From Candidatus Limihabitans stercoravium (GTDB taxonomy: Bacteria; Bacillota; Clostridia; Christensenellales; CAG-314), in assembly GCA_018715495.1 (NCBI GenBank), contig DVLO01000042.1, positions 1-37,979 of the forward strand: a stretch of 37,979 nucleotides of DNA. Reading direction: 5' to 3'. Below the pieces are notes generated by a model, which saw nothing but the letters and a program-made list of their open reading frames with translations, ran no database searches and was not told the DNA's origin. Positions 26,294 to 34,893 of this stretch are shown here, in pieces (the first letter of the stretch is position 1; every line of letters begins with the position of its first letter). Made by a program: the position numbers and the translations under genes.

Positions 26294-29191
26294 TTACGGT
26301 TTTACAATAGAAATTGTGAACTTCAATTTCAGCGGCTTGTTGCGCTTTACAAGGTATTTATCATGTACCTTTGCACCCCAGCTGTCATCTCCGCCCACGC
26401 CGCACATGTGGCTTCTTATACTCACAACGGTAGTTGTGGACTTTGGAAGTTCGTAGGCGTTAGTGCTGTGTTCAAGCTGGTGTGATGTGTATGGAATTGC
26501 ACTGAACATAAATGGAGTTTGTGATGCGATTTCCAGACCGTAACCATCATTATCGCAAATCTTTACAAATGAAACATCTGTCTTGTTTCCGTATTCTTGC
26601 GGATTGAGATACATCGGTTGTTGATTTGCAACGTAGTTCTTGTACCCCACAAGCCTGCCGTTTCGTCTGTCGGGGTAACTTTCCTTTTGTGTGTTTCCGT
26701 AGTATGTGACGTTTGAAAATGTGTTGGGCATGGTAAATTCCGCTCCAAACATCGGGATGTCGCCTTCACCACGTGGCAATGTCATTTCTATTTCTACACA
26801 ATGCTTGAAAAACCTGTAACGTGCCAACATTTTTTCACCGTTTGCTAGCAAAAATTCCGCATTTATCGTATTGCCTTGACAGGTAAGTTTCATCACCTTT
26901 CTGTACAGGCTTGCGGCTTTCCAGCTTGACCACCGCAAAGTGTTGTCGTTGGCAAGGTCGTTGTCAGTTGGAGCACGCCAGAAAGAGGGAGTCAACGGTT
27001 GCGTCAACATTTGTCTTCCTTCTACTGTAAGGTTGTCTAACAGTGCGCTTTGCAGTCGGACAGATGCAAATCCGTTTTCAATGTAGCAGCCGGTGTTAAA
27101 TTTACCTTTTACAAGTTGTGCTTTTTCGTTGGTGTAGTTGCAAGGAGTAAAGTCCGGCGTGGTAAATATGTGCTGACCGTATGCAACGCAGTATCCCTTG
27201 TCTGCCCATACCTGTGGTGTGTTGAGATAAGCCGAACAGGTTACAAAGTTACATTTTGTAATATCGTCGGTGAATGAACGGAAAACACTTTGTCGCGGCG
27301 GGATCTTTGCCGTAAACACAGTAACTGTCGATTGTTTGCCGTAATTTGTTTCCAGTTGAAAGTAGTAGTCGCTGCTGTCGGCAAAGCTGTTTAGGTTGGT
27401 TATTTCTATTCCTTTTTCAGTGAAATTGAATCGGAAACAACCGTTTAAATACTTTGCTTCTTCCATCTTTCCTGCGTCCTGTCTGTCACTTGTCAGCAGT
27501 CCGTCTCCCACAAAGTATCCGTCATTGGGTTGCAGACCCATTTGTCCGCCCGAAAGACATTTTGTGCGGTTGTCAACAAGTCCCATGTCTGCAAAGTCCC
27601 ATACAAAACCGCCGTTGTAGTTGGGGTATCTGAAAAGGTTGTAGTATTCGTCAACGTTGCCGAAAGAATTTCCCATTGCATGTGCAAATTCACACAGCAT
27701 GAATGGTTTTTCGGGGTGATTTTTAAGATACGTGACTACGTTTTCAGGCGTAGTGTACATCTGACTTTCCACATTGAAATTGTCACAGTACCGTCTGTCA
27801 TTGAACACTCCTTCGTAGTGCACAAGGCGGCTGTTGTCACGGCGGCGGAAGTATTGTGCCATTTCATTCAATGTCTTTCCGCCGAAACTTTCATTTCCGC
27901 ATGACCACATGATTACCGAAGGGTGGTTCTTGTCACGTTCCAACATGCGTTCTGCACGTGACAGTACGTTTGCTTTCCACTCAGGATTTCCGTCAGGCAG
28001 TGTGTACTTGTTGGCTTTTATTCCGTTGCAGTCCTGCCACGTTCCGTGTGTTTCAAGGTTTGTCTCATCAATTACGTACAATCCGATTTTGTCGCAGATG
28101 TCGTAAAATACAGTCTGATTGGGGTAGTGCGATGTGCGTATTGCATTGAATCCGTTACGCTTGATTATGTAAAGGTCGTTTTCAATATCCTCTTTGCCAA
28201 TTGCACGTCCCTTTTGGTAGTGGAATTCGTTTCTGTTTACACCTTTCAAGTAAATTCTTGTTCCGTTTACAAGTATCGAACCTCTGGGGTCAACTGAAAC
28301 GGTACGTATTCCATAGATTGTTGTAACCGTGCTCAGGCTGTCATTCAACGTGGATGTTACCGTAACTTTGTAAAGGTTTGGCTGTTCGGCGTTCCACAGT
28401 CTGACATCGGATAAGGTAAGTGTAGCAACGTGCATTTTTCCGTCATATTGCGCAGACACAGTGATTTTATCCATTGTGACTGTAACACGGGAATTTTCGT
28501 TGCATGCAACGGCTATTTTAACAGTAGCGGTTGATTTTTCAATGGACGTGGTAGTGATTTCGACGTCATTTATTGTGCTACTTTTCTTTGTGTACAGGTT
28601 CACAGAACGGAACAATCCCGAAAAACTCCAGAAGTCCTGATCTTCCAGCCAACTTGAACTGCTGTAGTGCACATTGATTACTACCAGCTTGTTGTGTTTT
28701 TCGACACAATGCGACACGTCGAAGTGCGCAGGCGTAAATCCGTTTTCAGCGTATCCTACAAAGATTCCGTTTAACCACACGAATATTGCGCTTTCGAAAC
28801 CGTCAAATCCAAGTATGGCATCGCCTTCGTTGTTCCAATCGAATGTCCTGCTCAACACTACAGTATCGTTGGCAAGTAGTGGAATTTCAGGGGGATTGAT
28901 GTTTTCCTTGCCGTCCCAAGGGTACATCACATTGTTGTATTGTGGTGCTCCTACTTTAAATTGTACATGAGAAGGCACAGTTATTGTATCTGTGCCATCA
29001 AGATTGAGAAAGTCAACGCAATGCTGGAATTGTTCGAAATTGGGAAAGTAAGTAAATTGCCATTGCCCGTCAAGACATTGCTTTCTCATGTTTTCCGCAT
29101 CGTCATATACGCAGTGGCTTGCAGGTTTCATCCTGTTTATTTCAAAAATTTGAGGGTCTGTCAATACCCTGTACATTTGTTTTTTATCCAT
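26294..29191 (-). CDS. lacZ: Beta-galactosidase, glycoside hydrolase family 2 (LacZ type)
   Basis: This enzyme hydrolyses terminal beta-galactosides such as lactose. I place the start at ATG 29191 (MDKKQMYRVLTDPQIFEINR) after AAGGTG; a longer frame to 29293 would run into the promoter. The product has 965 residues. The acid/base Glu is in IMWSCGNESFG (near residue 432) and the nucleophile Glu in MLCEFAHAMGNSFGN (near residue 500). The C-terminal small-chain domain has FWRAPTDNDLANDNT. No signal peptide is visible, so it acts in the cytoplasm. No transporter or regulator is adjacent, so sugar uptake must be encoded elsewhere. Confidence 0.95.
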   Translation of the reverse strand: MDKKQMYRVLTDPQIFEINRMKPASHCVYDDAENMRKQCLDGQWQFTYFPNFEQFQHCVDFLNLDGTDTITVPSHVQFKVGAPQYNNVMYPWDGKENINPPEIPLLANDTVVLSRTFDWNNEGDAILGFDGFESAIFVWLNGIFVGYAENGFTPAHFDVSHCVEKHNKLVVINVHYSSSSWLEDQDFWSFSGLFRSVNLYTKKSSTINDVEITTTSIEKSTATVKIAVACNENSRVTVTMDKITVSAQYDGKMHVATLTLSDVRLWNAEQPNLYKVTVTSTLNDSLSTVTTIYGIRTVSVDPRGSILVNGTRIYLKGVNRNEFHYQKGRAIGKEDIENDLYIIKRNGFNAIRTSHYPNQTVFYDICDKIGLYVIDETNLETHGTWQDCNGIKANKYTLPDGNPEWKANVLSRAERMLERDKNHPSVIMWSCGNESFGGKTLNEMAQYFRRRDNSRLVHYEGVFNDRRYCDNFNVESQMYTTPENVVTYLKNHPEKPFMLCEFAHAMGNSFGNVDEYYNLFRYPNYNGGFVWDFADMGLVDNRTKCLSGGQMGLQPNDGYFVGDGLLTSDRQDAGKMEEAKYLNGCFRFNFTEKGIEITNLNSFADSSDYYFQLETNYGKQSTVTVFTAKIPPRQSVFRSFTDDITKCNFVTCSAYLNTPQVWADKGYCVAYGQHIFTTPDFTPCNYTNEKAQLVKGKFNTGCYIENGFASVRLQSALLDNLTVEGRQMLTQPLTPSFWRAPTDNDLANDNTLRWSSWKAASLYRKVMKLTCQGNTINAEFLLANGEKMLARYRFFKHCVEIEMTLPRGEGDIPMFGAEFTMPNTFSNVTYYGNTQKESYPDRRNGRLVGYKNYVANQQPMYLNPQEYGNKTDVSFVKICDNDGYGLEIASQTPFMFSAIPYTSHQLEHSTNAYELPKSTTTVVSIRSHMCGVGGDDSWGAKVHDKYLVKRNKPLKLKFTISIVKP

Positions 29192-29221
29192 GTTTTTCAC
29201 CTTGTTTTGTGTTATGTCAGT

Positions 29222-29250
29222 ATTATACAACAACTTTAAATGTATTTCAA
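29222..29250 (-). promoter_or_regulatory. Promoter of the beta-galactosidase gene
   Basis: On the minus strand TTGAAA (29245-29250) and TATAAT (29222-29227) are spaced by 17 bases. The remaining gap up to 29502 is AT-rich, with no gene or clear structure. Confidence 0.82.
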
Positions 29251-29502
29251 TGGACAATTCAATGTTTTTGTGAATTGCGACAGCTGACAGCAACAGTATT
29301 TTGTTTTTTACAATAGTGTAGCATTAAATTTGTTTTGCCTTTAACTTCGGAAATTGTTCCTGTTTAGCTGCAATAGTTTGAGTGAAACAGTTGAAATCCT
29401 GAGCGTTTTTTGTGGTACGTTACATTATTTTGTGAGTATTTAATGTATGTTTGGTAGAATTGTCAAATCAAGCGCACAACTGCAAAGATAGAATTTTCTT
29501 GC

Positions 29503-29535
29503 AGAGAAAAACGCACTTCAATACGAAGTGCGTTT
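29503..29535 (-). terminator. Terminator of the PH-domain protein gene
   Basis: AAACGCACTTC pairs perfectly with GAAGTGCGTTT around AATAC. On the minus strand it ends in TTTTTCTC and begins 3 bases after the stop codon. Confidence 0.88.
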
Positions 29536-29538
29536 CGG

Positions 29539-30177
29539 TTATCCCTTGTATTTTGTATTAAAACCGTGATTGTCCTGTGGCCTGAGGTCATTGGGAAAAT
29601 GCACGTCTGTTTTAATGTCATTTACAATTTTTTGCAGGTTGTTTACTACTGCGTAGGGTGAGTCGATGTCCCACAGTACTTGTGCGCTGGACGTTGCCTT
29701 GATGTAGATATCTCCCACTCCGCACATCTTGTCGACTATTCCGACACGAAGGTTTACGTTGGAGATTTCGGTGTAGTAAATGTTGTTGATGTCTATACCT
29801 ACAAGTCCAGATTTGATGATGATGCGTTTATTTGTAAACACGTAATCAATGTTCTTGTGCCTTGCACTTGCCGTCACAATGTTGTGAATCCATATCCACA
29901 CAGGGATCAGATGTATTGCGAAGAACACAACAATCAGTATTGCAAATCCGCCTAATTCAGCAAAAATGTTGTTTGCTAACATCATGTATATGAAGAATCC
30001 GTCGAAACACAGCCAAATCAAGGCGAATGGCAACATTTTCAGTACGTTGTTGAGTACGAATGCCTTTTTATTGGGCTTTCCTTGCCAGACGATTTCTTCA
30101 TCGGCCCCTACAAGTGAACTTATGTCGTATGGTTGGTCGTCTGAACCACCGAAATACTTTTCATCGAATTTAGCCAT
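29539..30177 (-). CDS. Membrane protein with a bacterial PH-like (bPH2, DUF304-type) domain
   Basis: The role of this 212-residue protein is not known. An N-terminal cytoplasmic stretch contains GADEEIVWQGKPNKKAFVLN, a start often seen before PH-like domains in membrane proteins. Two hydrophobic segments lie at about residues 48-70 and 75-98. The PH-like part follows with YVFTNKRIIIKSGLVGIDINN (about 130-150) and ISNVNLRVGIVDKMCGVGDI, both typical of the domain. The start has AAGGAGAAAAAC upstream. Its promoter abuts the first copy of the 254-bp repeat, which may carry control sites for it. Confidence 0.85.
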   Translation of the reverse strand: MAKFDEKYFGGSDDQPYDISSLVGADEEIVWQGKPNKKAFVLNNVLKMLPFALIWLCFDGFFIYMMLANNIFAELGGFAILIVVFFAIHLIPVWIWIHNIVTASARHKNIDYVFTNKRIIIKSGLVGIDINNIYYTEISNVNLRVGIVDKMCGVGDIYIKATSSAQVLWDIDSPYAVVNNLQKIVNDIKTDVHFPNDLRPQDNHGFNTKYKG

Positions 30178-30196
30178 GTTTTTCTCCTTTTTTTAT

Positions 30197-30225
30197 ATGA
30201 TATCAAATTACATCAGTAAAGTCAA
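30197..30225 (-). promoter_or_regulatory. Promoter of the PH-domain protein gene
   Basis: On the minus strand TTGACT (30220-30225) and TATCAT (30197-30202) are spaced by 17 bases. The repeat motif CTACTACCGTA begins 8 bases upstream of the -35. Confidence 0.72.
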
Positions 30226-30232
30226 CCTCATT

Positions 30233-30742
30233 CTACTACCGTAGGGGTACTATGCAAAGCTTAATTCTGTTAACAAGAACTTGTTTAATATCAATTATTC
30301 TTTAGCCGTACCTGTTTCTAGAAGTCTACTACCGTATGGACAGGGAATGATACATGCCGGCACATTTGTGCACCTGATACGTATGCAACAAGTACATACA
30401 TTGAGATTGAACTGTCGCACACTTTGAAAACATATCAACCCTGATGTTGATGTCTATAAAAGTTTTAGTAGTCGCCGTACGCAGTACTACTACCGTAGGG
30501 GTACTATGCAAAACTTAGTTCTGTTAACAGGAACTTGTTTAATATCAATTATTCTTTAGCCGTATCTATTTCTACAAGTCTACTACCGTATGGGCAGGGC
30601 ATGATAAATGCCGGCACATTTGTGCACATGATACGTATGCAACAATTACATGCATTGAGATTGAGCTTTCACACACTTTAAAGACATATCAACCCTGATG
30701 TTGATGTGTATAAAAGGTTTAGTAGTCGCCGTACGCAGTACT
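30233..30742. repeat. Two tandem copies of a 254-bp non-coding repeat
   Basis: Copy 1 (30233-30486) and copy 2 (30487-30740) align end to end without a gap and differ at about 18-20 positions, roughly 92-93% identity. Each unit holds the 11-mer CTACTACCGTA twice (30233, 30326, 30487, 30580). Hairpins kept in both are GCACA-TT-TGTGC, ATCAAC-CCTGAT-GTTGAT and AACAAG-AA-CTTGTT; the last becomes AACAGG in copy 2, still pairing through G-U. No open frame fills the unit. It lies between the promoter of the PH-domain gene and a tRNA. The function is unknown; an operator array, a structured RNA or a dispersed repeat family are all possible. Confidence 0.9.
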
Positions 30743-30807
30743 CACGTTATTTCAGAATCCGCATGGCGCAATCAAAAGGGAAGCGAAGCACAAAGAAGCG
30801 GGAATAA

Positions 30808-30836
30808 AGAAAAGGAACGGTAGAACCCGTTCCTTC
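30808..30836 (-). terminator. Terminator of the tRNA-Val gene
   Basis: AAGGAACGG (30812-30820) pairs perfectly with CCGTTCCTT (30827-30835). On the minus strand it is followed by TTCTTTATT, 35 bases after the tRNA. Confidence 0.75.
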
Positions 30837-30870
30837 TTTATGCCTGCGACTAAAAGCAAGCTTTCCGTAA

Positions 30871-30947
30871 TGGTAGAGACAGTAGGGCTCGAACCTACGA
30901 CCTCTTGCATGTGAAGCAAGCGCTCTGACCAACTGAGCTATGCCTCC
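30871..30947 (-). tRNA. tRNA-Val (anticodon CAC)
   Basis: The minus strand reads GGAGGCATAGCTCAGTTGGT at the 5' end, with a normal D arm. The anticodon loop is TTCACAT between CTTGC and GCAAG, giving anticodon CAC for GUG. The T arm contains GGTTCGAGCCC. The acceptor stem pairs GGAGGCA with TGTCTCT (two G-U pairs), and ACCA is encoded at the 3' end. The length is 77 bases. Confidence 0.96.
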
Positions 30948-31103
30948 ACAACGTGTACTGTTATTATAGTACTGTATTTTCCCGTTGTCAATTGAGTTTT
31001 AAAAAATAAACCACATTTTTTGTCGAACAGGGTAGTTGTGAAGTCAATAGAGCGTACAAAAAAATTGCATATTATCAAATGCACCCCATCTGAAAGTGTA
31101 GTA

Positions 31104-31132
31104 TTGACAAAAAAATTTCTGATGTGTATAAT
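31104..31132 (+). promoter_or_regulatory. Consensus promoter of the small membrane protein gene
   Basis: TTGACA (31104-31109) and TATAAT (31127-31132) are perfect and spaced by 17 bases. The leader to the start codon is about 73 bases. Confidence 0.9.
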
Positions 31133-31211
31133 CTACGTAACAGAATTAGGTAAATTAATTCTAAATTTTACAATGTCTGAGTTCATAAACTTGGACTAAA
31201 AGGAGGCTTTT

Positions 31212-31592
31212 ATGAAAGAAGGTTGGTCTCAAAGATGGAAAAAATTACTTGTATGGGTCTGCGGTTACTCTAGTATAGTTGCATTTGTAATCGTGGGAGG
31301 GTATTTCGTTGTCAAGACTGACGATAAGGAACTCAAAAACACAGTAAAGAGTGCATTTATTGTCACATTGATTTTTACGGCGCTGTCGATGTTGTTTTCA
31401 CTCTACAATCACATTGGCAATCTGGTCGACGGTTACTACGTATCCAGCGCTTACCAAGTGTACGACGTAATGAGTACTCTTGTCAACATCGCCAAGATTA
31501 TAGTTTATGTCGTTATGGCAGCCATTGCATTTTTTAAGGACGGAAGGTCAACCGTCGTAGCCGGCGAAACCAAACAAACTGACGAACAGTAA
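31212..31592 (+). CDS. Small three-segment membrane protein of unknown function
   Basis: I do not recognise this 126-residue protein. Hydrophobic segments lie at about residues 13-34 (VWVCGYSSIVAFVIVGGYFV), 46-64 (SAFIVTLIFTALSMLFSLY) and 88-108 (LVNIAKIIVYVVMAAIAFF). A basic N-terminus (KEGWSQRWKK) and a polar tail (GETKQTDEQ) flank them. AAAAGGAGG precedes the ATG, and the promoter is perfect, so the gene should be well expressed. A hairpin (ACGAAC/GTTCGT, 31582-31614) covers the stop codon. It stands alone; neighbours give no clue to function. Confidence 0.78.
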   Translation: MKEGWSQRWKKLLVWVCGYSSIVAFVIVGGYFVVKTDDKELKNTVKSAFIVTLIFTALSMLFSLYNHIGNLVDGYYVSSAYQVYDVMSTLVNIAKIIVYVVMAAIAFFKDGRSTVVAGETKQTDEQ

Positions 31593-31704
31593 TGGTGTAC
31601 CACTGGTAGTTCGTTGCGTGCTTGATGCAGCTGTACAAGTGGGCAGCTTTAAGCAAGTTTTGCAGTAAGTGCGGAAGGAAAACAGTTTTTAAAGATAGCA
31701 ATTG

Positions 31705-32249
31705 CTAAATATTTACTTTAAACAGCAATGCCCCGAAAAAAGTCACGGTGTTTGTTCCGTTGATATATCTCATGCCCGCTTCGTCGGCAAGTTCTTTTAT
31801 AATAAAACCGTATCCCTCTAAAGAGTGGTGAAGAAGTTCAGGAAATTTGCACTGGAAATCGGGGTAGGTGCATTTTTCACATCTTCCACATCCTTCGTTG
31901 GACAGCAACAAGTAATGGAACAAAATTGGCTGTAACTTTTGCTGAAAATTATCCACGCTGTGCTTGAAATCCTTTAATCCGGCAATCATACTTTCGAAGT
32001 CGAAGGAATCGTTCAATTGGTATTTTTTACTGAATATCAACATCTTGTCAAATTGATGAACTCTTTTTTCACATTGCGAAAGTGTACCGATTGCCGGTGG
32101 GCAAGCCCACGATGTTCCGTAATTCTGACAGGTATTTTTTTACAAAGTGTTCGTACTTCTTCGTAAAATTTTAAATTTTTGATTTCAACGTAGCCGTATT
32201 CAAAAAATATGTCTTTGGCAATGTTTTCTATTTTCGACAGCAAATTCAT
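31705..32249 (-). pseudogene. DUF2284 family putative metal-binding protein, frameshifted at an A7 run
   Basis: DUF2284 proteins are small cytoplasmic proteins with conserved Cys residues thought to bind metal; their function is not known. One frame starts at ATG 32249 (MNLLSKIENIAKDIF) and reads to KFYEEVRTLCKK. Adding one A to the seven-A run (T run at 32135-32141 on the plus strand) restores NTCQNYGTSWACPP, a family motif, and continues to HQFDKMLIFSKKYQL and GCGRCEKCTYPDFQCKFPE. The restored protein would have about 181 residues and end at 31705. The unchanged frame ends at 32037. This is a single-base loss in a homopolymer: a real mutation, a sequencing error, or slippage-based expression. 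The gap before it shows only a doubtful TATATT. Confidence 0.85.
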
Positions 32250-33127
32250 GATGTAGGTGTCCTTGAATAAATATAGTGTCTGAATTTAGTAAACAGTCAG
32301 CTGCACCTGTTTTCGGTGTTGAATTTTTTTCTGCAGTCAAACCAAATGTAAAAATTTGCATGCTGCAAGGCAAATTTTGTACTGCTTCTCTGCAAAATTT
32401 AGCGTTGCAAATGAAGTTATTTTAATTTGCCTAAAGAATACAGCATTATGCGTTTCATGTCAACGGTTGGGAGGTTGTGGCACAAGTGCACAACACTTTT
32501 GTTATCATTAATATGTTTGTACAATGGTTTAACAGAAAAGAGCAGCAGAAACAATCTTACTTTTGGGGTCGGCAGTTACAATGTGTGTAACACCATGACG
32601 AAATTGTGTTCGGTACTGGTATCGCTCAATCTTTGACGCTACCAATTAATCAATGTGATAAGCATTGTAGATAAATCGTCACAGGGCTTTTGTGCTTGCT
32701 TACACAAATGTTATGATGCAATCAAGTTGCTACTTTCAAGTTGTCAGTCGAACAGTGGGTCAGTAATTTGAACTCAACTGTTCACATGAATTTATGCAAG
32801 ATTTCCACATAAGCTAAAATACGTAAATATAACCATCCAATGGGTCCCAATGAGGCATTGCAAGAGAATTGGCAGTGTTCAATAAATTTAAAAGTATAAA
32901 TCCAAATGTTACGATTTGTGGTAATACTTTTAATTGCTTTTAAAGATGTCGGAAGATCATTCTGATACGAAACCTGATGTGCAAACTGTCTTCAGGAAGA
33001 AATCGATGGAAAACCGCTGTATATTTTATTATTGGCGGGCGCATGAATGCACTTACGCCAAATAAACGGAACAGCATTTCTTGTTGAAGGAAACAACGGC
33101 TAAAATTTGAATTTGACGGAGAGTTTT
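32250..33127 (+). other. Gap of about 880 bases without a supported gene
   Basis: This AT-rich stretch lies between the DUF2284 remnant and the acetyltransferase. The longest frame (32427-32636) starts with TTG, lacks a ribosome site and has no recognisable motif. Near 32985-33105 short stretches look faintly coding but contain stops, possibly a decayed gene. No tRNA, terminator or repeat array is visible. Confidence 0.5.
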
Positions 33128-33643
33128 ATGAAAATAAATGATATTGTAACTTCAAGACTTTTACTAAGAGGATTCACCAGAGAAGATGCTTTGTGGGCAT
33201 ATAGTATCTGGAACAATCCGGAGATGGGACAATATTTGCCTGATGAAGCAAAAGAAGAAATAGATGATGAATATCTGAAAATGTTAGAAGGCTTAGGTGA
33301 AGATGAGGAATGTTGCTATTTGATCCCTGTTTTTAAGAATTCGCTAGAACGGGTAGGAACATGTAGCTTCATGATAAGTGATGACAAGAAAGTTTACGAT
33401 ATTGCCTATTGCGTACACAAGAATTTCTGGTGCCAAGGCTATGCAACGGAAATCGCTCAGGCAATGATAGATTACGCTCGTAGTCAGGGAGCGGAGAAGG
33501 TAACTATTTTTGTCAGTCAGGAAAACGCCGCTTCTAATCGTGTTGCCCAGAAATGTGGCGGAAAAATTGTCGGAGAGAGCACATATAAGAAAAAGGGAAC
33601 AGATGTAATCATGAAAGATTACAAATACGAAATTGTGTTATAA
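33128..33643 (+). CDS. GNAT family N-acetyltransferase, RimJ/RimL type
   Basis: These enzymes transfer acetyl from acetyl-CoA to protein N-termini or small amines. I choose ATG 33128 (MKINDIVTSRLLLRGFTRED), with ACGGAGAG upstream, over a TTG at 33107. The product has 171 residues, normal for the family. The start TSRLLLRGFTREDA is typical. The acetyl-CoA loop is in HKNFWCQGYATEIAQAMIDY (about residues 100-120), with QGYATE in place of the usual R/Q-x-x-G-x-A. SQENAASNRVAQKCGGKIVG follows as expected. The substrate cannot be told. Confidence 0.9.
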   Translation: MKINDIVTSRLLLRGFTREDALWAYSIWNNPEMGQYLPDEAKEEIDDEYLKMLEGLGEDEECCYLIPVFKNSLERVGTCSFMISDDKKVYDIAYCVHKNFWCQGYATEIAQAMIDYARSQGAEKVTIFVSQENAASNRVAQKCGGKIVGESTYKKKGTDVIMKDYKYEIVL

Positions 33644-33714
33644 AGTATCTCATATTTAACGTGAGACAAGTTATCATTTATCTTAATAATTTTTTTTTGT
33701 ACTCTAATTTTTTA

Positions 33715-33723
33715 GGGGGGGGG
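33715..33723 (+). repeat. Run of nine G in an AT-rich gap
   Basis: Nine consecutive G lie between the acetyltransferase and the XRE gene, outside any supported frame. ACCTG-TGT-CAGGT follows a few bases later. Confidence 0.6.
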
Positions 33724-33847
33724 ATGCACCTGTGTCAGGTAATGAAGGCAGGAAAACTTTTTTGAATTTAATATTGTTTATTGTTACTGTGTTTAGTTTG
33801 ATTTTGGCGGACCTTACCATGATGTTGTAAGTTTGTGAATTTTAAGT

Positions 33848-34576
33848 TTAACGTTGATTGTTTGAAAATTCCAGTTCTAAAGATGCAACAGTACTACCTG
33901 CATACTTAATTGAAAAGCATTTCAAGTCAAGATCCGAAAGCCAGATATCACCAGATGTAATGACTATTTCTATCAATACATCTTCATGTGGAGGAATGGT
34001 GATGCTGTCTATAAACATAAGTTGACTAACTGTAATTTTTAACTGTTTGTTGTCTATGCCAAAGTTTTCTTTCGAACATTCTTTGGGATAGTCGTTGGAA
34101 TTGTAGACATTCAACGAAATTACTAATGTATTGTCTACCGGTCTTATGTATGGATCAAAGTAACCATTGGTGGTTTTTTCAGGCATAAATGTAAATTCTA
34201 GGCCATGAACTGTCACCATTGAAGTGCTAGAATTGTTGTTTACCAAGGTCGCAATTACTATGCACAATGCTACAACCAACGCAAACATAAATATAAGTGC
34301 AGATAATAAAATTATCGTCAATTTATTTGTGTTTTTATGTGAAAAGGTGGTTGTGTCGGCAGGTGCAGTGGAAGTTGTATTGCTGTTGACAAGATAATCT
34401 ACACTCACGCCGAAAAAAGAAGCCAACGAATCGATGGATGTGATGTCAGGTACTGACTTGCCCTTTTCCCACTTTGAAACAGTTTGTTTGGTGACAAATA
34501 GTTTGTCAGCAAGTTGTTGCTGTGTAAGATTTTTAGAGATTCTCAATTTGCGTATTTTGTCTTGAATTTTATCCAT
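33848..34576 (-). CDS. XRE-family regulator anchored in the membrane, with an outside domain
   Basis: The product has 242 residues and joins a DNA-binding head to a membrane segment. The helix-turn-helix covers about residues 9-62 (LTQQQLADKLFVTKQTVSKW). A Thr-rich linker follows. One hydrophobic segment lies at about residues 86-112 (IILLSALIFMFALVVALCIV). A C-terminal domain of about 130 residues, probably outside the cell, contains beta-type segments (NTLVISLNVYNSNDYP). I do not recognise that domain. Such a layout would allow an outside signal to affect transcription, but this is inference. It diverges from a second XRE gene. A palindrome lies just upstream of its promoter. Confidence 0.85.
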   Translation of the reverse strand: MDKIQDKIRKLRISKNLTQQQLADKLFVTKQTVSKWEKGKSVPDITSIDSLASFFGVSVDYLVNSNTTSTAPADTTTFSHKNTNKLTIILLSALIFMFALVVALCIVIATLVNNNSSTSMVTVHGLEFTFMPEKTTNGYFDPYIRPVDNTLVISLNVYNSNDYPKECSKENFGIDNKQLKITVSQLMFIDSITIPPHEDVLIEIVITSGDIWLSDLDLKCFSIKYAGSTVASLELEFSNNQR

Positions 34577-34607
34577 TTCACAGCCCTCAAATTTATTTTG
34601 TGATTAT

Positions 34608-34637
34608 ATTATATCATCTTATACTGTTGTATTTCAA
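34608..34637 (-). promoter_or_regulatory. Promoter of the membrane-anchored XRE gene
   Basis: On the minus strand TTGAAA (34632-34637) and TATAAT (34608-34613) are spaced by 18 bases. Confidence 0.65.
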
Positions 34638-34648
34638 CGGTTTTGTTG

Positions 34649-34663
34649 TCAACTTTCAGTTGA
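34649..34663. promoter_or_regulatory. Palindrome, candidate XRE operator
   Basis: TCAACT-TTC-AGTTGA is a perfect 6-bp inverted repeat with a 3-base centre, 12 bases upstream of the -35 box of the membrane-anchored XRE gene. The size fits a helix-turn-helix dimer site, but the binding protein is not known. Confidence 0.45.
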
Positions 34664-34833
34664 TTTGGGTATATTGTTGAATTACAGTCGGTCATTTTTG
34701 ATTAATTCGCATTAATTATACGCCTGAATATCACTGGAAGAAATGTCTGGATACAACCTGTCTGTTTTCTCACATTACTCTGTGTTTGTGCGATTTTGTT
34801 AACTTTAAGTGCGAAAGTTCCATCAACTAATGG

Positions 34834-34862
34834 TGGACGTTTTTAGTATTTGCTTTTATAAT
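34834..34862 (+). promoter_or_regulatory. Promoter of the second XRE gene
   Basis: TGGACG (34834-34839) and TATAAT (34857-34862) are spaced by 17 bases. An imperfect inverted repeat TCCATCA-ACTAA-TGGTGGA overlaps the -35. Confidence 0.7.
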
Positions 34863-34893
34863 AACAGTAAAAGCAGTCAAGGAGAAAACGGAC

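Noticed and set aside
30233-30742. CRISPR array
   Set aside because: There are only two units of 254 bp, without short repeats alternating with unique spacers, and no cas genes are nearby.
30747-30932. Minus-strand frame of 61 codons across the tRNA
   Set aside because: It overlaps most of the tRNA-Val gene and its terminator, so it is not a protein gene.
32427-32636. Plus-strand frame of 69 codons in the 880-base gap
   Set aside because: It has a TTG start, no ribosome site, no promoter and no motif.
32985-33105. Coding-like stretches just before the acetyltransferase gene
   Set aside because: Two frames look faintly protein-like (for example LQEEIDGKPLYILLLAGA) but contain stops and lack a start; at most they are decayed sequence.
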